Assembly (NCBI GenBank): GCA_950295325.1
Contig: OX485805.1
Coordinates: 40,785,501 to 40,849,500, forward strand
From: Polytrichum commune
Taxonomy: Eukaryota > Streptophyta > Polytrichopsida > Polytrichales > Polytrichaceae
DNA length: 64,000 nucleotides
Direction of reading: 5' to 3'
Shown here: positions 10,740 to 24,695 of the stretch, one piece after another
How positions within the stretch are numbered: the stretch's first letter is position 1
How the letters are laid out: every line of letters starts with the position of its first letter
Program-made: the position numbers and the translations under genes
The notes under the pieces: generated by a model
Told to the model about the DNA's origin: nothing
Seen by the model: the letters and a program-made list of their open reading frames with translations, nothing else
Databases searched by the model: none

Positions 10740-12537
10740 GCCGGGGATTCGTGGTACTCAAGTAAAGTCATCTGGTGATGAAAATTGGATGAGTTTATCA
10801 AGAAGCTCGGATGGAGCTTACTTTAGCGAAACACCTCCGCGTTGGCATGTAATAAGACCTATTTTCTCCCTCATCGTTGTTTTATGAATATTAATTAGTT
10901 GGCAAGGGCCTTGGATGCTCTAAGCCTATTTTCTAACCTCCCATGAGTTGTTTCCAAGGCCATGATGTGGCTCTGAATTCCACATGGTTATATTTTGATA
11001 AATATCTCAAGATATCAATGTGTGTAATATATAATTATGAAGTGTTGTCATAGACATTTTTTGTTTATAGTTCATTTATTTTGCACGGGTGTGATTGCTG
11101 AAACATTTGTAATATGTCAAAATAATATACATCACCTTATGATAAATTGATGAAGTAAAAAAATCAATTCAATATTATTATTATTATTATTATTTTAAAA
11201 TAACATATATATACCATGTGATTTTAAAGATAATACAATATGTGATGAGGATAATTATTACAATAATTCAGATAGGCTATAGTCAGGAACTTATGATTTT
11301 CTAAGTATACCCCATCCATAACGTTGTCCCACAAGTCTAATTCCAAACAACATATCATTTATTTATACCCTATATTAAATCACCTAAAAAATAAAATTGA
11401 TATTTATATAATCTTTTGTTATATGTTTTATATTCTATATTCATTGTTTCATTTTGGTCATCTTATGAACACTTGCACTAATCTATCATTAGAATGACAA
11501 AGATAATATTAAATGGTAAGTCACAAAATTATAACCTCAATGTTAATGAGGATTTTGTAATGTTTTTGACCTCCAAGTTAATTACGTGCTTCATTGATGG
11601 TTTCACTTCTGGAATGAAATCCCAATCAATTGCTTATTTACCAATTGAAAGTGCACATATATATTGGATTTTAGATCTTGAAGGTGCACTCAATATGGGA
11701 TTTGTAGTCAAGCAGCCTTCAAGAATGCAAGGGCAATGTTTTTTTCGAAGTTGGGCAAGGCGGACAACAGTTTTTGGTCGGGTTTAGAAATTTCTCAAGA
11801 AGGTTGCCCCAACTTGGATTTGATACCTCCGAAAGTTCGTGAGGGGGTATTTAACGTCTGCCCATGTTAATTTTTCTTTAAAATAACCGGATTAGTAATG
11901 ATAAGTTGGCAACATGTGAGGCCAAATCCACCACCCTTAAGCGTCCTAGTCCGGGTGATGACTTTGAGAATCACATTTATCTATTACAACATTGAACCAT
12001 GTGCAAGGTAATTTTCATGTTCAATTGAACGTGTATTGTCTCGCTCATTGTGCTTTATTAATGTTGGCCTCTTGACTTGTGCTAGAGTTGACTTTCTCAA
12101 GAGTCCAACCCGCGGCTTTAGCCGCGCATGCCCTTACGGACATTCCCTTCACTCTTTTGAGTTTCACCCCCTCTATCTTGCCATTGCAAGAGTCCTTCAC
12201 ATTCTCCATTAATAATGCAAGTAAGTTATTTTGAACGATAGGTACAAGTGTTGAAAAACACTTTACTCTATAGTCAATGTTACATTTAATCATATGAGAC
12301 TTCCACACTCCTTGCCTATCCTATTGAGCCTAACACTTGCCTAATAACTATTTTAGTCTAAGATTGGTCTAACATCCTATTGGGTAGCTTAGTGGCACCC
12401 TCCACACAATCTTAGCCTTAGCTTACTAATTCTACCAACTATCTAATTAGCCATGGTACGACTCCCGCCTAGTTACCGGCATCCCCTTGATAGCCTCGGA
12501 TTCCACCACTTAGTACTCCTTATGCCCGCAAAGCCAT
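10740..12537. other. AT-rich intergenic sequence
   Basis: No recognisable gene. An ATT microsatellite lies at about 11172-11195. A 97-residue ORF at 11494-11787 has no identifiable domain. A short GC hairpin (CGCGGCTTTAGCCGCG) lies near 12110. Confidence 0.6.
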
Positions 12538-12662
12538 AGTCTCGGCTCCTCAACTTATACCAGCAAGCCAGTCTCGGCTGCCCAGCTAATACCAGCAAGC
12601 CAGTCTCGGCTCCTCCACTTATACCAGCAAGCCAGTCTCGGCTGCCCAGCTCTACCAGCAAG
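12538..12662. repeat. About 33-bp tandem repeat, roughly 4 copies
   Basis: The unit is built on AGTCTCGGCT followed by CCAGCAAGCC and repeats near 12538, 12570, 12603 and 12636 with small variations. Confidence 0.85.
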
Positions 12663-15600
12663 GTCCTATTGACTATATATCAATTCTATTTGGCTAGCTA
12701 CCCTTAATGCAACCCTTCTAATTCACTAATCAAAGATTTTTTCTTTTTAGTTTTTCTTCCCCTTGCTCCTAAGTCATGAACTAATCTAACACACCACTTT
12801 TGCTAACCACCACCTAATCACTACATGTAAACTTAAGCTCTAGAGCTCCCTCACTTGGGAGGCCTTGAGAGAGAGAGCTTAACTACTTAACTTCACTAAA
12901 ACTAATGTCACACACAAGTGGCTCAAGCTCTTAAGAGCTTGCTCTCTTGAGAGCGCTTGATGGAGAGAGAGGGAAAATGAGAGAAAAACACCTTAAGTAG
13001 CAAAGAGGGAGAGAGGGGGAGAGGGAGAGAGAGGTGAGGATAGGGTGAGAGGATTAGCACCTCCAATCACAATCCTTTAACCCTCTCCTCCAAAGTAGGG
13101 ACTAATCCCCATCCACCAAGCTTCCTTCTTCCTAAACTAACAAAGTGGATCCAAAAGTGGGCATTTAACCCGCGGAGCTCACCTTGCTTCACCTTACCCC
13201 CCACTCACATAATCAAGGCATGCTCTTATTGAAATCAACCTTGAAATAACTACACAACACATTCTAATGCCTAAACTTAAATCCACACCACACTTCACTC
13301 TTTTTATGTTTTGTGAATAATCATAACACATCAAAGTCAAACTAAAATTGGTCTCGAAGAGTTAATCACCACATGTGGGCACCATTTTGGGCTCACACAA
13401 CACAAGATGCCCTCAATTGCTTCTATATGAGGCATAACTATTTTTTATATATATCTATACCCCTTTATATTGGTGCCTTAAGTATTAGGTGAGACTTTCA
13501 CTTAAACCTATGCAGGTAATGGAGTTGTGTACTGGATCCTGCTTGTGCCCACCTAGCTCATCTACCTTAAACTTTTGTATGATTTCCCTCTCTAACTTTG
13601 CAAACCCCGATGCCCTCTTGTGACACTCTGGCTCCTAATTTCATTTGGAGCAACTTTGAACTTGTTTTCCTTGAGTTTCTTTCAATCTTGTTTGTTATTT
13701 TTTTGCTTAAGGTTTCAATGTGCGTTCTTGAGCACGTGTCCAAGTTGTTACGCTTGATCTCGTTGGTGAAGAGGAAGGTGGCTACATTCCAACAAGAGTT
13801 GAGGCGGATTCATGGGTTGCATTGATGCCGATAAAGAGAATGCAAGAGAATCGCGGAAGCATGGAGGGAGCACTATCGAGGAGCCGTACAAAGCACGCGC
13901 CTTACAATTTTGTTTGAATATTGGTTCTATGGGATGTTGAGGAGATTCAAATGCCACATGCCTACATGCATTAACAACTTCTGGATTTGAGGCGAGAAAC
14001 TCCATAAATTTTTGGCACAACTAATTGTGAGTTTTTCCTTGATTTGTGCCGCGGCGAGAGGCGGTGCTCGTGTCATCTATCGATACATAACCCTCCTACA
14101 TGGACATTGAAACTAGTGGTGATGTTTTAGTCCCGGTTTCAACCTTGAAAGTGCAACTTTGAGAGGTTAGATATGGCACCATAATTAACATTCGGAACTT
14201 GTTGCACAAATATGTATGTGTCAAAACATGAGGATTGAGCCGATGCCAAGAGTGTGATTGGAATTATTATCGTATTTTATGCAAAGATTGGAGAGTTGTA
14301 TAGAGAGGGACACTCTCATAGGGACCTTGTTCAAGCTAGTTTGTTCTATAACGCGTGTGATTACCCACAACGGTTAGGTCAAGAGCAATATGGACGTCTT
14401 GAAGAGATCAAACTGCCAAGTTTTGGAGATCCCGCCTGGCCACTTCTAGATAGGCTTACAATTGAATCCTCGCAAGCATAAATGTGCTTGGATTTTCTAG
14501 TGGCAATGAGAAAATCCAACAATAATCCATGGAATTATCTTATATTCCATATCGTTGTTATGACTTTTAAAAGTCAATTTGTTGGTTAAATATAGGTGCC
14601 CAATTAAGACAAGTATTTGAAACATGCACATAGATACCTTATGGCAATGGCCTCCCCTCGAAGTGGGCACGTCTCCCTTGGTTCTTAATGCATTTGGTGT
14701 TAACCTTTTGGCCTTCTATCTCAGAAAATAAACATAAAAGAATGCTATACCATACATAAATGATTCATGATTTCATATCATCCGAGGCCTCAAGATCAAA
14801 ATAATGCAATCGATGCAAGATGATTAGCAAATCTAAGTTGCATATGTGCATTTCTCCTTGGGGCGATCACACCCCCTTAAGTTTTGTAACCGCGTGCGAT
14901 AATAAGATATTTAATGGGGGATATTTATGCACCTCTCAATATTTTTTGCCGCCCTATTTGTAGATATAAAGCTACTTTGACGTATTTTTTAGCACATTAT
15001 ATTTTTTTGTAATTATTTAGAGAGGCTAATTTTTGGCATCATATATTTCTGTTATAAATTGTATTAGTACCAAATAGTGGACGGAATACTATAGCATTGC
15101 AAAATGGACTATGTGAGCAACAAACATTCCATACCATCCATCTTGTCATTCAATTGTTTTCATTTAGTTATGCCAATCCTAAACCATTCAAAGTACCATT
15201 CAAAATACAACCAATAGCATTTGGGTATTAGTTAAAGGGTTACCAATAAACACGGAGATAACAAAATATACAAGCTAACATAAACAAGTTGTAAACACGG
15301 GTAGAACAAAACAAGAATTATAATCAGTTGTGACAATACATAGAATTTTGCACCAAAAAAGAATTGCATTCAAATACAAGAAAGCTAAATACAAAAACCA
15401 TAATTATTGTATTGATCCTACTACACACTTTTAGGAGGATCCAATATCTATAACCCTATTTTTTCCTACTGATTACTAAAATGAAGGAATTATTCACCAC
15501 CTTATTTTACATATAATCATGTAGGGGACATATTTCCAATGCTATGGTAGATCTAACAAATTTATGATTTTTACCCTCAACAAATTAAATTGATCTTTTA

Positions 15601-18600
15601 TTTTTATTTTTTATGTCACGAGATTTCTAAATTTCGGATAGTCACCTCCCTGAGCATTTCTCTCATAAAATTTGGAGTTCATTTGAATATCTTATGCATT
15701 CTGAATGTGAAGATTCTCGATCAGAATGAATAGTCATTTGGACTCCCCCAATTCAAGAAAACTATAGAGCTGTGGCTAGAAAATACAATTCAATTTCACC
15801 AAGCAGTCACATTATATTCAGATCGGAATTTATTTCATTATAAATTAAACACCATCGTCAATTTAACTTGTGCTTTTGTGCTTCATGGTGCAGGGCTTTC
15901 CCTTCCAGATTCAGAACTAATTCTCTCTCTTGGTTTTTGGTTATGTTGCATTGCACAGGGTATAAAGAAAAAGAATAAGGTGCTATTTTTTTTAATTCCT
16001 TTGTAAATAATTAGGGGAGTTTCTTGTTTTTCTTTTCTTTTCTGTACAGTGAAGATGTCTTCCTCTGTACGGCTATCCTTGAGTCAAGTGCAAAGGCTGA
16101 ACTAATTGGCTCCAGTAATTTTGAGTTAGGCCCCGGGGTGGCAACTAGTGCAAAATAATTTGTAACAGATAATCCATCCATTTTATCCTCGTACATTCGT
16201 ACCAAACAACAATCTTACAGAACTTAGAATGGGGTGATGTAATGCACATTGAGACCGTCCATAACAAGTAATAATTTATTAGTTTGAACATGTCTATGTG
16301 TTATAATACATGAATAATTTGAAAATAATGTGGACTTCCTCTTGGACGGGGGGCTCGTTCATAATCTGGTCTCCATCAAACCTAATTAAGAATTTATATA
16401 ATCTACAAAAAAATGAAGATAATATACATTATATTGACTTGTAAGCCCTAACCCTAACTCTCATTCCGACTTCTCTCGGTCGTTTCTCTCCCGCTTCTCT
16501 TCCGAAACTCTTGAATCTAAATAATCAGAAACATAATCTAGATGATATGTACGATTATGCGTACATAATCTGTGCCTTTGTAAAAAAATTGTACGAGTCC
16601 CCCTGTAATTATTTGTTTGAGGTGCAACCCCGGGAGTAAGGCAAGATGTTGTCTACATTTAGGCACATGCTTGTAGAAATGAGTCTTGTGGAGTGACTGT
16701 TTGTGGTTTAAGATGCTATCATTAACTGCAAGATAAACCCAAAACTTGAAGGAGTGGATAACGTGTGTGCATGTTTCTTCACTATCATATCCCTGCTTCT
16801 GATGTCGCTCTTCACCCAGCTAAGCGTCAAGTGCTTTATAGCACAGCGTTCGTATCCACTTTGCCTGAGCCAGCTTTAAACTCGAATGATGTTGAAAATA
16901 ATGGAGCTTGTGGATTCTGATGATATTGGCCTCCCACTTTCAACAAGTGGGCCATCAAGTGTTAGTGGGTCTGATGAATCTGGATTGGAGTCCTAGTTGA
17001 AATCGATTCTTACTCCCCTTGAAGCTTTGAAAAGATACATGTCTACAGAGGGGAGGTTGACGTTAGAAGTAAAATATATATCATTGTATGGGGCAACCGG
17101 TGAGTTTGAGAAATAACCGGTCGACATTCAAGGCTTCAGGAAAATTATGGATCGTATAAGAGGACTCCATAACATTATTCAAATCCATAACAGTGTTTTG
17201 TGGGACTGATAGTATTATGCTGAATATTCCTCACAAGGGAAGCTAAGATGTGAGGGTTGAGCGATGAATGGTATTTTGTGAGCGATGCCAATAACATGTG
17301 AGCATTCAGCGTGAACGAATGAAATTCTTAAGGGTATAGGGTTTATAGTGTAAATTTGACAATTTCTTTTAATCAAATATCGATTTAATAAAATCAAATT
17401 GCACACATGAAAAAGTGCCTTTTACCATGCATTATAATTTGCGTGGTCAAAAGATAAAGTGCTTTATCAAAGTCCCAAATTGATTATGGCTTGTAACCTA
17501 TTTAAATACAAACATGAAATGTCATTTACTGACAATAAAAACATATGGATAAACCTTACAAATCAATTCTTGCAAGTGTTCCACAACTCCGGCAAGTTCA
17601 AGATGTTGCATGATCTCGGTGTAGGTGTAGTTGGGTTAAGAATGAGTTTGTTGATCTTGAAGTCCACCTTGCATAGAAATTTGAACACATAATAAAGGTT
17701 CTTGCAATAAACCCATTTTCCTCTCTTGTCCAAAGCTATAGAACACATATTGGCCCCTTCTTGGTGAATTGGAGCCTTGTGCATTGCGGGATATCGGCGA
17801 TGACTAACTGGTTGGACTTGTCCTTCTATGAAACAATGGTGATGATTGTGACTTCGATGAATATAAGTGTTGGTCCATGAGTCATGTGCTTTGGTGTTTT
17901 TTGTAATGTTTCCACAATGTTACTTGATGTCATCTTAAGACGTTGCTCTAGTGTCAAGTCGTGTGCAAGGTGGGTGTATTAGTCTTCTTCATTCATATTA
18001 AACATGGCTATTGTGTTTCGTGTGTGTTAAAATACAAATTTTGGACGTCACCTCCTAGCTTGTTGGTTTTCCCATATATGTTCCAAGGGTTGCAAAGGTT
18101 ATGGATGCCACCTCATCATTGGTTCCTCACCATAAGCCTAAATCTTACGATTGCCACATAAACATGTTCCTCAATTCATTTGTCCAACTCCCATGATTTA
18201 AACTTTAAAAGGAATAAAAAATTACATGGTTAATCATTGGAATGTTTGGCTTTTGTTCAACCATTCCTTATTCAAATGTCTAAATATGATTGTTAGACAT
18301 AATTGGAATGTTAGAAATTTGTTTAAAGATATTGATTATTGTTTTGATTTATTACAATAATTGTTGTTGTTGTTGAAGTGGTTCATAGTTTGAATTCAAT
18401 AAGGTTGTCATGGTAGATTTAAATATAACAACCATATTTAAATTTAACAATAAACCATCATTCCATGCTTACAATTGTTAAATTTTGAAGTAGATTCAAG
18501 CATATCATTAGTCAATTGCGCTTTGTTTCAACTCCACATTCATATTATAGTATAGAAAATTGATCGATTTATGCTTAATTACCATGATTATAGGATACTA

Positions 18601-19419
18601 ATACATATGTTTCCAAATAACTGTCCTCCTTGACCACTCACATAATTCGTTCCCTTTATTTAATCGGTGTGTGGTTTAGTGAGGATCAATGAACAAACAC
18701 CATAAAGACACATATTTTCAAAATTTTGGACCACGTCTTGAGAAATTATCAACTACTCCACACTTGATAATGAACACAATTGGAAGGACCTATGTATTCA
18801 GCTAAGAAATCAACAAACATGCACTTTTGATCCGGTTTCCAATTCAATTTTTGATATTGCTACAGTATAGATGTGCTAATGCAACACAATTTGCAAATGT
18901 TCAACCAAAGGTAACACAATTTGGAAATGACAATCATCGAATTGCATGATCATTATGTGAATCCCTTTTTCAAAGTAGAATTGTAGTTTCAGGTTATTCA
19001 ATAGTGAGGGGTGCACTAAGGATGACAACCTAGGTTTGTTGTGAATTCATAAGCTTGATATAAAACATGAACTTGTTATGTCTCATAGTTCAAGTTTGAA
19101 TTTATGGTTGAGATGGATGCCAAGAAGAAAAATTTGATGAGGAAATTTAATAAGGTGGGCCACTATCCATTTGCAATACGACACCAATCAAATGGATATC
19201 TTCCATTCCATGTTTGTCTTTGGTAAAGAAAATTCTCCTCTCATTGTTCAAAGTTCCTGCTTAGACAAAATATGTGCTTCTACTTCTATAATTTCAATTA
19301 TACCATATTCCAAATTCAACCAAAGCCACCTTACTTTCTTACCAAACTTCATATCATTTCCATGCAATAATAAATGGCATCTTTATCTACATTCCTCTAA
19401 CCCTTTGACGATGTTCAAA
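12663..19419. other. AT-rich intergenic sequence without recognisable genes
   Basis: Purine-rich GA tracts lie at about 12960-13040, and an 18-bp perfect palindrome (CAAGCTCTTAAGAGCTTG) at 12924-12941. Short ORFs (13598-13825, 14254-14481, 17459-17692) have no domain I recognise. Near 17091-17150 a stretch of about 50 bp resembles the segment around 10097 and 57676, so an old relative of that flank sequence may lie here. Nothing else can be supported. Confidence 0.55.
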
Positions 19420-19946
19420 ACCACCTAATCCTCTCCGAATCTTCTTCAAGGATTTGCATCCACCAAAATGCAATTTCTTCAAGCCACACATGTGGATAAT
19501 CCCGCTCAAAATTCATCCAAGGCCTCGCAATTTTTCATGTAGAGTTTCTTCAAACATGTCAAACCCCCTAATCCTTCCATAATCTTCTTCAAGGATTTGC
19601 ATCCACCAAAATGAAATTCCATCAATGCCACAAGCGTGGACACTCTGGTGGCAAATATCAACAAGCCCTCACACTCCGACATGTTAGGATCCTTCAAACA
19701 TGTCAAACCTCCTAATCCTTACGGAATCTACGTCAAGGATTTTCATCCATTAAATGCCAAATCCTCCATCGCCACAGGTAAGCACTCAATACAAGATTTC
19801 TTTAAGGCGTTGCATTTCTTCAAGCATGCCAAACCCATTAAACCTAACCAAATCTTTAACAAGGATTTGCATCCACTAAAATACAAATTCTTCAACACCA
19901 TGAGCGTGGACACTCCGTATTGCAAGGCTCCAAAGGCCTCATATTT
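19420..19946 (-). pseudogene. Degenerate LRR repeats downstream of receptor copy 2
   Basis: Beyond the stop codon at 19947, minus-strand LRR-like segments continue in broken frames (for example CKSLKKIMEGLGGLTCLKK and CEALDEF). Stops and small indels interrupt them. They are an older, decayed part of the same LRR array that has not been homogenised with the rest. Confidence 0.75.
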
Positions 19947-22031
19947 CTACATATCAAGGTTATTCAAACATGATGGCAAATAACCAAATCCTTCCGGAAT
20001 CTCCTTCAAGGATTTGCACCCAAGGAAATTCAATTCCTCCAACGCCACAAGCATGCACACTCCGCATGGAAATTCTTCCAAGGCCTCGCATCCATCCATC
20101 TGGAGTTTCTTCAAACTTGTCAAACCCCCTAATCCTCCCGGAATCTTCTTCAAGGATTTGCATCCATTGAAATTCAATTCCTCCAACGCCACGAGCTTGC
20201 ACACTCCGGATGGAAATTCTTCCAAGGCCTCGCATTCCCACGTGTAGAGTTTTTTCAAACTCTTCAAACCCCCTAATCCTCCCGGAATCGTTTTCAACGA
20301 TTTGCATCTACCGAAATCCAATTCCTCCAACGCCACGAGCGTGCACACTCCGGATGGAAATTCTTCCAAGGCCTCGCATTCCCACATGGAGAGTTTTTTC
20401 AAACTTGTCAAACCCCCTAATCCTCCCGGAATCGTTTTCAAGGATTTGCATCTACCGAAATTCAATTCCTCCAACGCCACGAGCGTGCACACCCCGGATG
20501 GAAATTCTTCCAAGGCCTCACATTCCCACATGTGAAGTTCCTTCAAACTTGTGAAACCCCCTAATCCTCCCGGAATCTTCTTCAATGATTTGCATCCACT
20601 GAAATTCAATGTCTCCAACGCCACGAGCGTGCACACTCCGGATGGAAACTCTTCCAAGGCCTCGCACTCCCTCATCCTAAGTTCCTTCAAACTTGTCAAA
20701 CCCCCTAATCCTCCCGGAATTGTCTTCAAGGATTTGCATCCACCGAAATTCAATTCTTCCAACGCCACGAGTGTGCACACTCCGGATGGAAATTCTTCCA
20801 AGGCCTCGCATTCCCACATGGAGAGTTTTTTCAAACTTGTCAAACCCCCTAATCCTCCCGGAATCGTTTTCAAGGATTTGCATCTACCGAAATTCAATTC
20901 TTCCAACGCCACGAGCGTGCACACTCCGGATGGAAATTCTTCCAAGGCCTCGCATCCATGCATGTAGAGATTCTTCAAACTTGTCAAACCCCCTAATCCT
21001 CCCGGAATCGTTTTCAAGGATTTGCATCCATTGAAATTCAATTCCTCCAATGTCTCGAGCATGCACACTCCGGATGGAAACTCTTCCAAGGCCTCGCATT
21101 TCCACATGTGAAGTTCCTTCAAACTTGTCAAACCCCCTAATCCTCTCGGAATCGTTTTCAAGGATTTGCATCTACCGAAATTCAATTCCTCCAACGCCAC
21201 GAGCGTGCACACTCCGGATGGAAATTCTTCCAAGGCCTCGCATTCCCACATGTAGAGTTCTTTCAAACTTGTCAAACCCCTTAATCCTCCCGGAATCTTT
21301 TTCAACGATTTGCATCCAGAGAAATACAATTCCTCCAACGCCACGAGCGTGCACACTCCGGATGGAAATTCTTCCAAGGCCTCGCATTCCGACATGTGAA
21401 GTTCCTTCAAACTTGTCAAACCCCCTAATCCTCCCGGAATCTTCTTCAAGGATTTGCATCCACCGAAATTCAAGTCCTCCAACGCCATGAGCGTGCACAC
21501 TCCGGATGGAAATTCTTCCAAGGCCTCGCACTCCCTCATCCTAAGTTCCTTCAAACTTGTCAAACCCCCTAATCCTCCCGGAATCGTCTTCAAGGATTTG
21601 CATTGTATAATGCATAATTCCTCCAAGGAGATTATGCTTTGAAGTTCATTTGGAAACTCATCCAATGTTTCACACCCTACAAAGTGTAATGCTTCCAAAG
21701 TTGTGAAATGGAAAACATCAAATGGAAAAGAGATTGTGATTTGACATTTGTATATTTCAAGTACACTTAATTTCTTCAAATTTTGTTTCGCAATCTCTTT
21801 GAAATCATTGTTGAATTTTTGTTGCGTTGCTAAATAATCATCACATTCGGTTTTGAAATGGATCCTCAACCTTTTGAGTTTGGCGGTTCCATTGAGGATA
21901 GCAAAAAGAAGGTGCACGTCCTCGCAATTGTGAACACTTAACAATCGTAGATCATGCACTTGTACAATTGGTGCAAATGTCACTCCTTTCTCAAAATTTG
22001 TAAACGACATGCCTTCAATTGATTTTGTGTC
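19947..22031 (-). pseudogene. LRR exon of PK-NBS-LRR receptor copy 2
   Basis: This exon is open for about 694 codons, from a CAG acceptor (GACACAAAATC at 22031) to a TAG at 19947. It has a roughly 110-residue linker and then eleven double LRRs of 48 residues each (CEALEEFPSGVC paired with CKSLKTIPGGLGG). The exon itself is intact. It belongs to a receptor gene whose NB-ARC exon has a stop and a frameshift and whose kinase exon is split by a transposon. The linker holds a 13-residue block (around KTECDDYLATQQK) that copy 1 lacks. Confidence 0.85.
19990..21600 (-). repeat. 144-bp tandem repeat encoding eleven LRR pairs (copy 2)
   Basis: Eleven units of 144 bp are nearly identical at DNA level, including synonymous positions. 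This suggests recent expansion or gene conversion within the array. The opposite strand is also open in several frames, a by-product of the repeat. Confidence 0.9.
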
Positions 22032-22173
22032 CTGCATGAAAAACAAACATTAGACTACGGAACATTTCTTTTAAATGTTAATTTATTATTGCTCATGCAT
22101 ACAATTCTCACTTTCAAGACATAACTTCATATATGATATTAGTAAAAAAAATGCCTACATTTGTGCGACATAC

Positions 22174-23231
22174 CTTTTGCTTACAATAATCAATGAATGT
22201 TGATGAAGAAAAATCCCATATTCGAGAGCCTGGGTATTCTCTTTCCACAATCATACGACCCATATTTCGCAATTGATCATGCATATCCAAAACACCACCT
22301 TCATCAATTTCAACAATGATTTATCTCGCAGCTGCTCAAAAGTTCCAGCTATAATGTCTTCATCATCATCATCAAAGCATCTAAGTATTCTGTGCTTTTT
22401 AAATTCGAAGCCATCAATTCTCGAGTCTTTGCAAATGAATCAAGATATATCCATGAACATCTTTTTCTCCCTTTCATCTAGCTCCTCAAAACTGATTCTC
22501 AATGTGTTCCAAATTCTTTCATCTCCACTTCCATCATGCCTTGCCCTCAACAATCTTTGCATTCTTCTCTCCCATATTCTTAAACGTCTCTCCCCATTTA
22601 AGGAACTACCCATCACCTCCAAACTCAACGGGAGTCCATCACAAGCCTTCACGATTTCTTGAACTACATATTTCAAGTAAGGCAAGCATGGTTGGTTGGT
22701 TGTACAAAATGCATGCATCGAAAATAATTCCAAAGATTGTTGCCCATCAAGGGTTTGCACCTCTACTTTGCCAACCATGGGTACGAATTCTCCCAAGGAC
22801 CTCGATTCACGAGAAGTGGCAATGAATTTACTTCCATCGCCATGTTGAAATTTATGATTGCCCAATAGTTCCTTGAGTTGGCTTGCTTTACCAACATTGT
22901 CTACAACAATAAGAATTTTTTGTGCGTGTTGCAATTGGGTCAAAATCTCTCGTCCTTCTATTAATGGTATGGTTTTGGGTAACATTTTCACATCTTGTAA
23001 TTTGTATCGCACTGCCAAACTACAACTTTCATCTTTGAAGTCATTTACAAAGACCATCGCATCAAATTGGTTGGAGATTTGATCACTTAAAGCAACCGCA
23101 AACGTTGACTTGCCAATTCCGCCCATGCCCACAAACCCCAAACTACCAACATCTTGAAGGAGTTTTTCCAATTTTGGTATCTTTTCTTTCAAACCAATCA
23201 ACTTGGATTCCCAATTTGTGTTGTTTTGCAC
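22174..23231 (-). pseudogene. NB-ARC exon of receptor copy 2 (nonsense and frameshift)
   Basis: Aligned by eye to the copy 1 exon (1226-2290). The P-loop GMGGIGKST, LIVVDNV and CDGLPLSLEV motifs remain. At about 22440 a TGA replaces the codon following MFMDIS (copy 1 reads on through CCFFCKDS). A second lesion is a one-base deletion near 22313, where copy 1 has AAAGTTGATG and copy 2 AAATTGATG; it shifts the frame before the MHD motif. The acidic run is also shorter than in copy 1. The splice sites match copy 1. The product would be cut off in the ARC region. Confidence 0.87.
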
Positions 23232-23393
23232 CTACAAGAATGTCAATATACCAAGTTAATTCAATGATACTAAACAAAACTCATAAATCACATGAGGTCT
23301 TATATTGTTTTGCACTATCAAATTTTTAATATTACCATTGATTAAGATACATCCAACTGCTTTGCAAATAAATATTGACAAAGTAAAATTCAC

Positions 23394-24509
23394 CTCATGT
23401 AGCGTTTGATTCGACAATATGGATTTTGTTTCCTCTTCAATTCTTGATAATGAGGTGTTACTACCAAGCTTCAAAGCTTTGGAAGCAAATTGTGATAAGC
23501 ATTGGCTGAAGGTGATATACATACGCCACAAGAATGAAATGAACCACAAAACACGTTCAAAAAAATATTTGAGCCTTCTCCACCATTCCCTTGGATTTGG
23601 GATAAAACTCAAAAGAAACATGGGCTCATTGGGTTGCTTGGGGGCTGCAACATCATGGATAGTCTTGAAGATTGCATCATTCTTTAATTTTCTCAAAGTC
23701 TTAAGAATATCAAGAAATACCGGCCTTTTCGAAGGTTCCGTGGACCAACATTGTTGTATCAATGATTTCAATCCTTCTGAACAAGCTTGAGGAAGTTTGG
23801 GTCTCTCACCTTTCAAGATGGAGTTCCTATAGTTACGAACAAGAACACCATCAAAGAATTTTTTTCTTGAAATGATCTCCGAACACATCATGCCGAAACT
23901 AAACACATCGGTTTTGAATGCATCTACCTTTGAACTTCTTTCATAAACCTCAGGTGCCATATACCCAGAAGTTCCATATATATTCCCATCACCACGCTCA
24001 TGTGAAGAGCTTGTCCCTTCAATTTTGGAAATACCAAAGTCAACTAGCTTCACATGCACATATTCCATACTAGTTGAATCATTTGAAGTTAGGACAACAT
24101 TATCGGGCTTCAAGTCACGATGGGCGACTTTCATATCGTGAAGGTAGCACATTCCGCTTGCAATTTGCAACATGATATCAATGGCATTTTCTTCATTGAA
24201 CATAGGTTGTTGATGTAAGAAATGTGACAAGTCCATAGTTCCTCGTTCAATGACGATTTCAAACTCTTTATTTTCTTTGCCTTGATTGTTGTCCCTCATA
24301 AAGCCACAACAAAACAATTTGATGATATTCGGATGATTCAATCCTCCCAATATACCCGCCTCTTTCCAAATGATTTTTTCATGCTCTAGGCCTTTGACTT
24401 TGATCACTTTTGTGACAGTATCAAGTTCTAACCATTGTGTGGAATATACGCTTCCGAAGTTACCTCCACCCAAGGGAACACGTGGCTTATCATATTCAGG
24501 GCGAGGATA
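23394..24509 (-). pseudogene. 3' part of the kinase exon, receptor copy 2 (split by MULE)
   Basis: Encodes the kinase domain from YPRPEYDKPR through the C-terminal hydrophobic region. It includes a glycine loop GGGNFGSV, HRDLKPDN (an RD kinase, whereas copy 1 has HCD), DFG and APE. A segment of about 20 residues after the kinase domain (around DVAAPKQPNEP) is missing from copy 1. The 5' end of the exon is not here: it resumes at 52125-52844, on the far side of the 27.6-kb insertion. The first nine bases (24501-24509, GCGAGGATA) are the target duplication. Confidence 0.9.
24501..24509. repeat. Target site duplication of the giant MULE (left)
   Basis: GCGAGGATA, repeated at 52125-52133. Copy 1 has this sequence once, near 3491-3499, in an uninterrupted kinase exon. 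Nine bases is the usual Mutator duplication length. Confidence 0.93.
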
Positions 24510-24695
24510 GGGACGACACTTGTATGTGAGCTTAGAGCGGAGAGCGGAGATTTGGAGAGCGGAGAGCGTAGAGGAAATAAAAATAGTAAACTTGTCAGAC
24601 TAAAATTAGGATATTTCAAAATAGCCAAGAATATACCAAGAATATACCAAGAATCTGACAATAATAGTAAAAAATGGACCTATTTCCGTGGAATG
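24510..24695 (+). repeat. Left terminal inverted repeat of the MULE
   Basis: Outer block at 24510-24550 and inner block CCTATTTCCGTGGAAT at about 24679-24694. Between them lie extra AGCGGAGAGCG repeats and about 90 bp that the right end lacks. The match is imperfect but clear. Confidence 0.85.

Noticed and set aside
12045-12308. 87-residue minus-strand ORF
   Set aside because: No domain, no counterpart and no splice context. Length is within chance for AT-rich sequence.
16441-16460. CCCTAACCCTAA telomere-like motif
   Set aside because: Only about two units; expected by chance.
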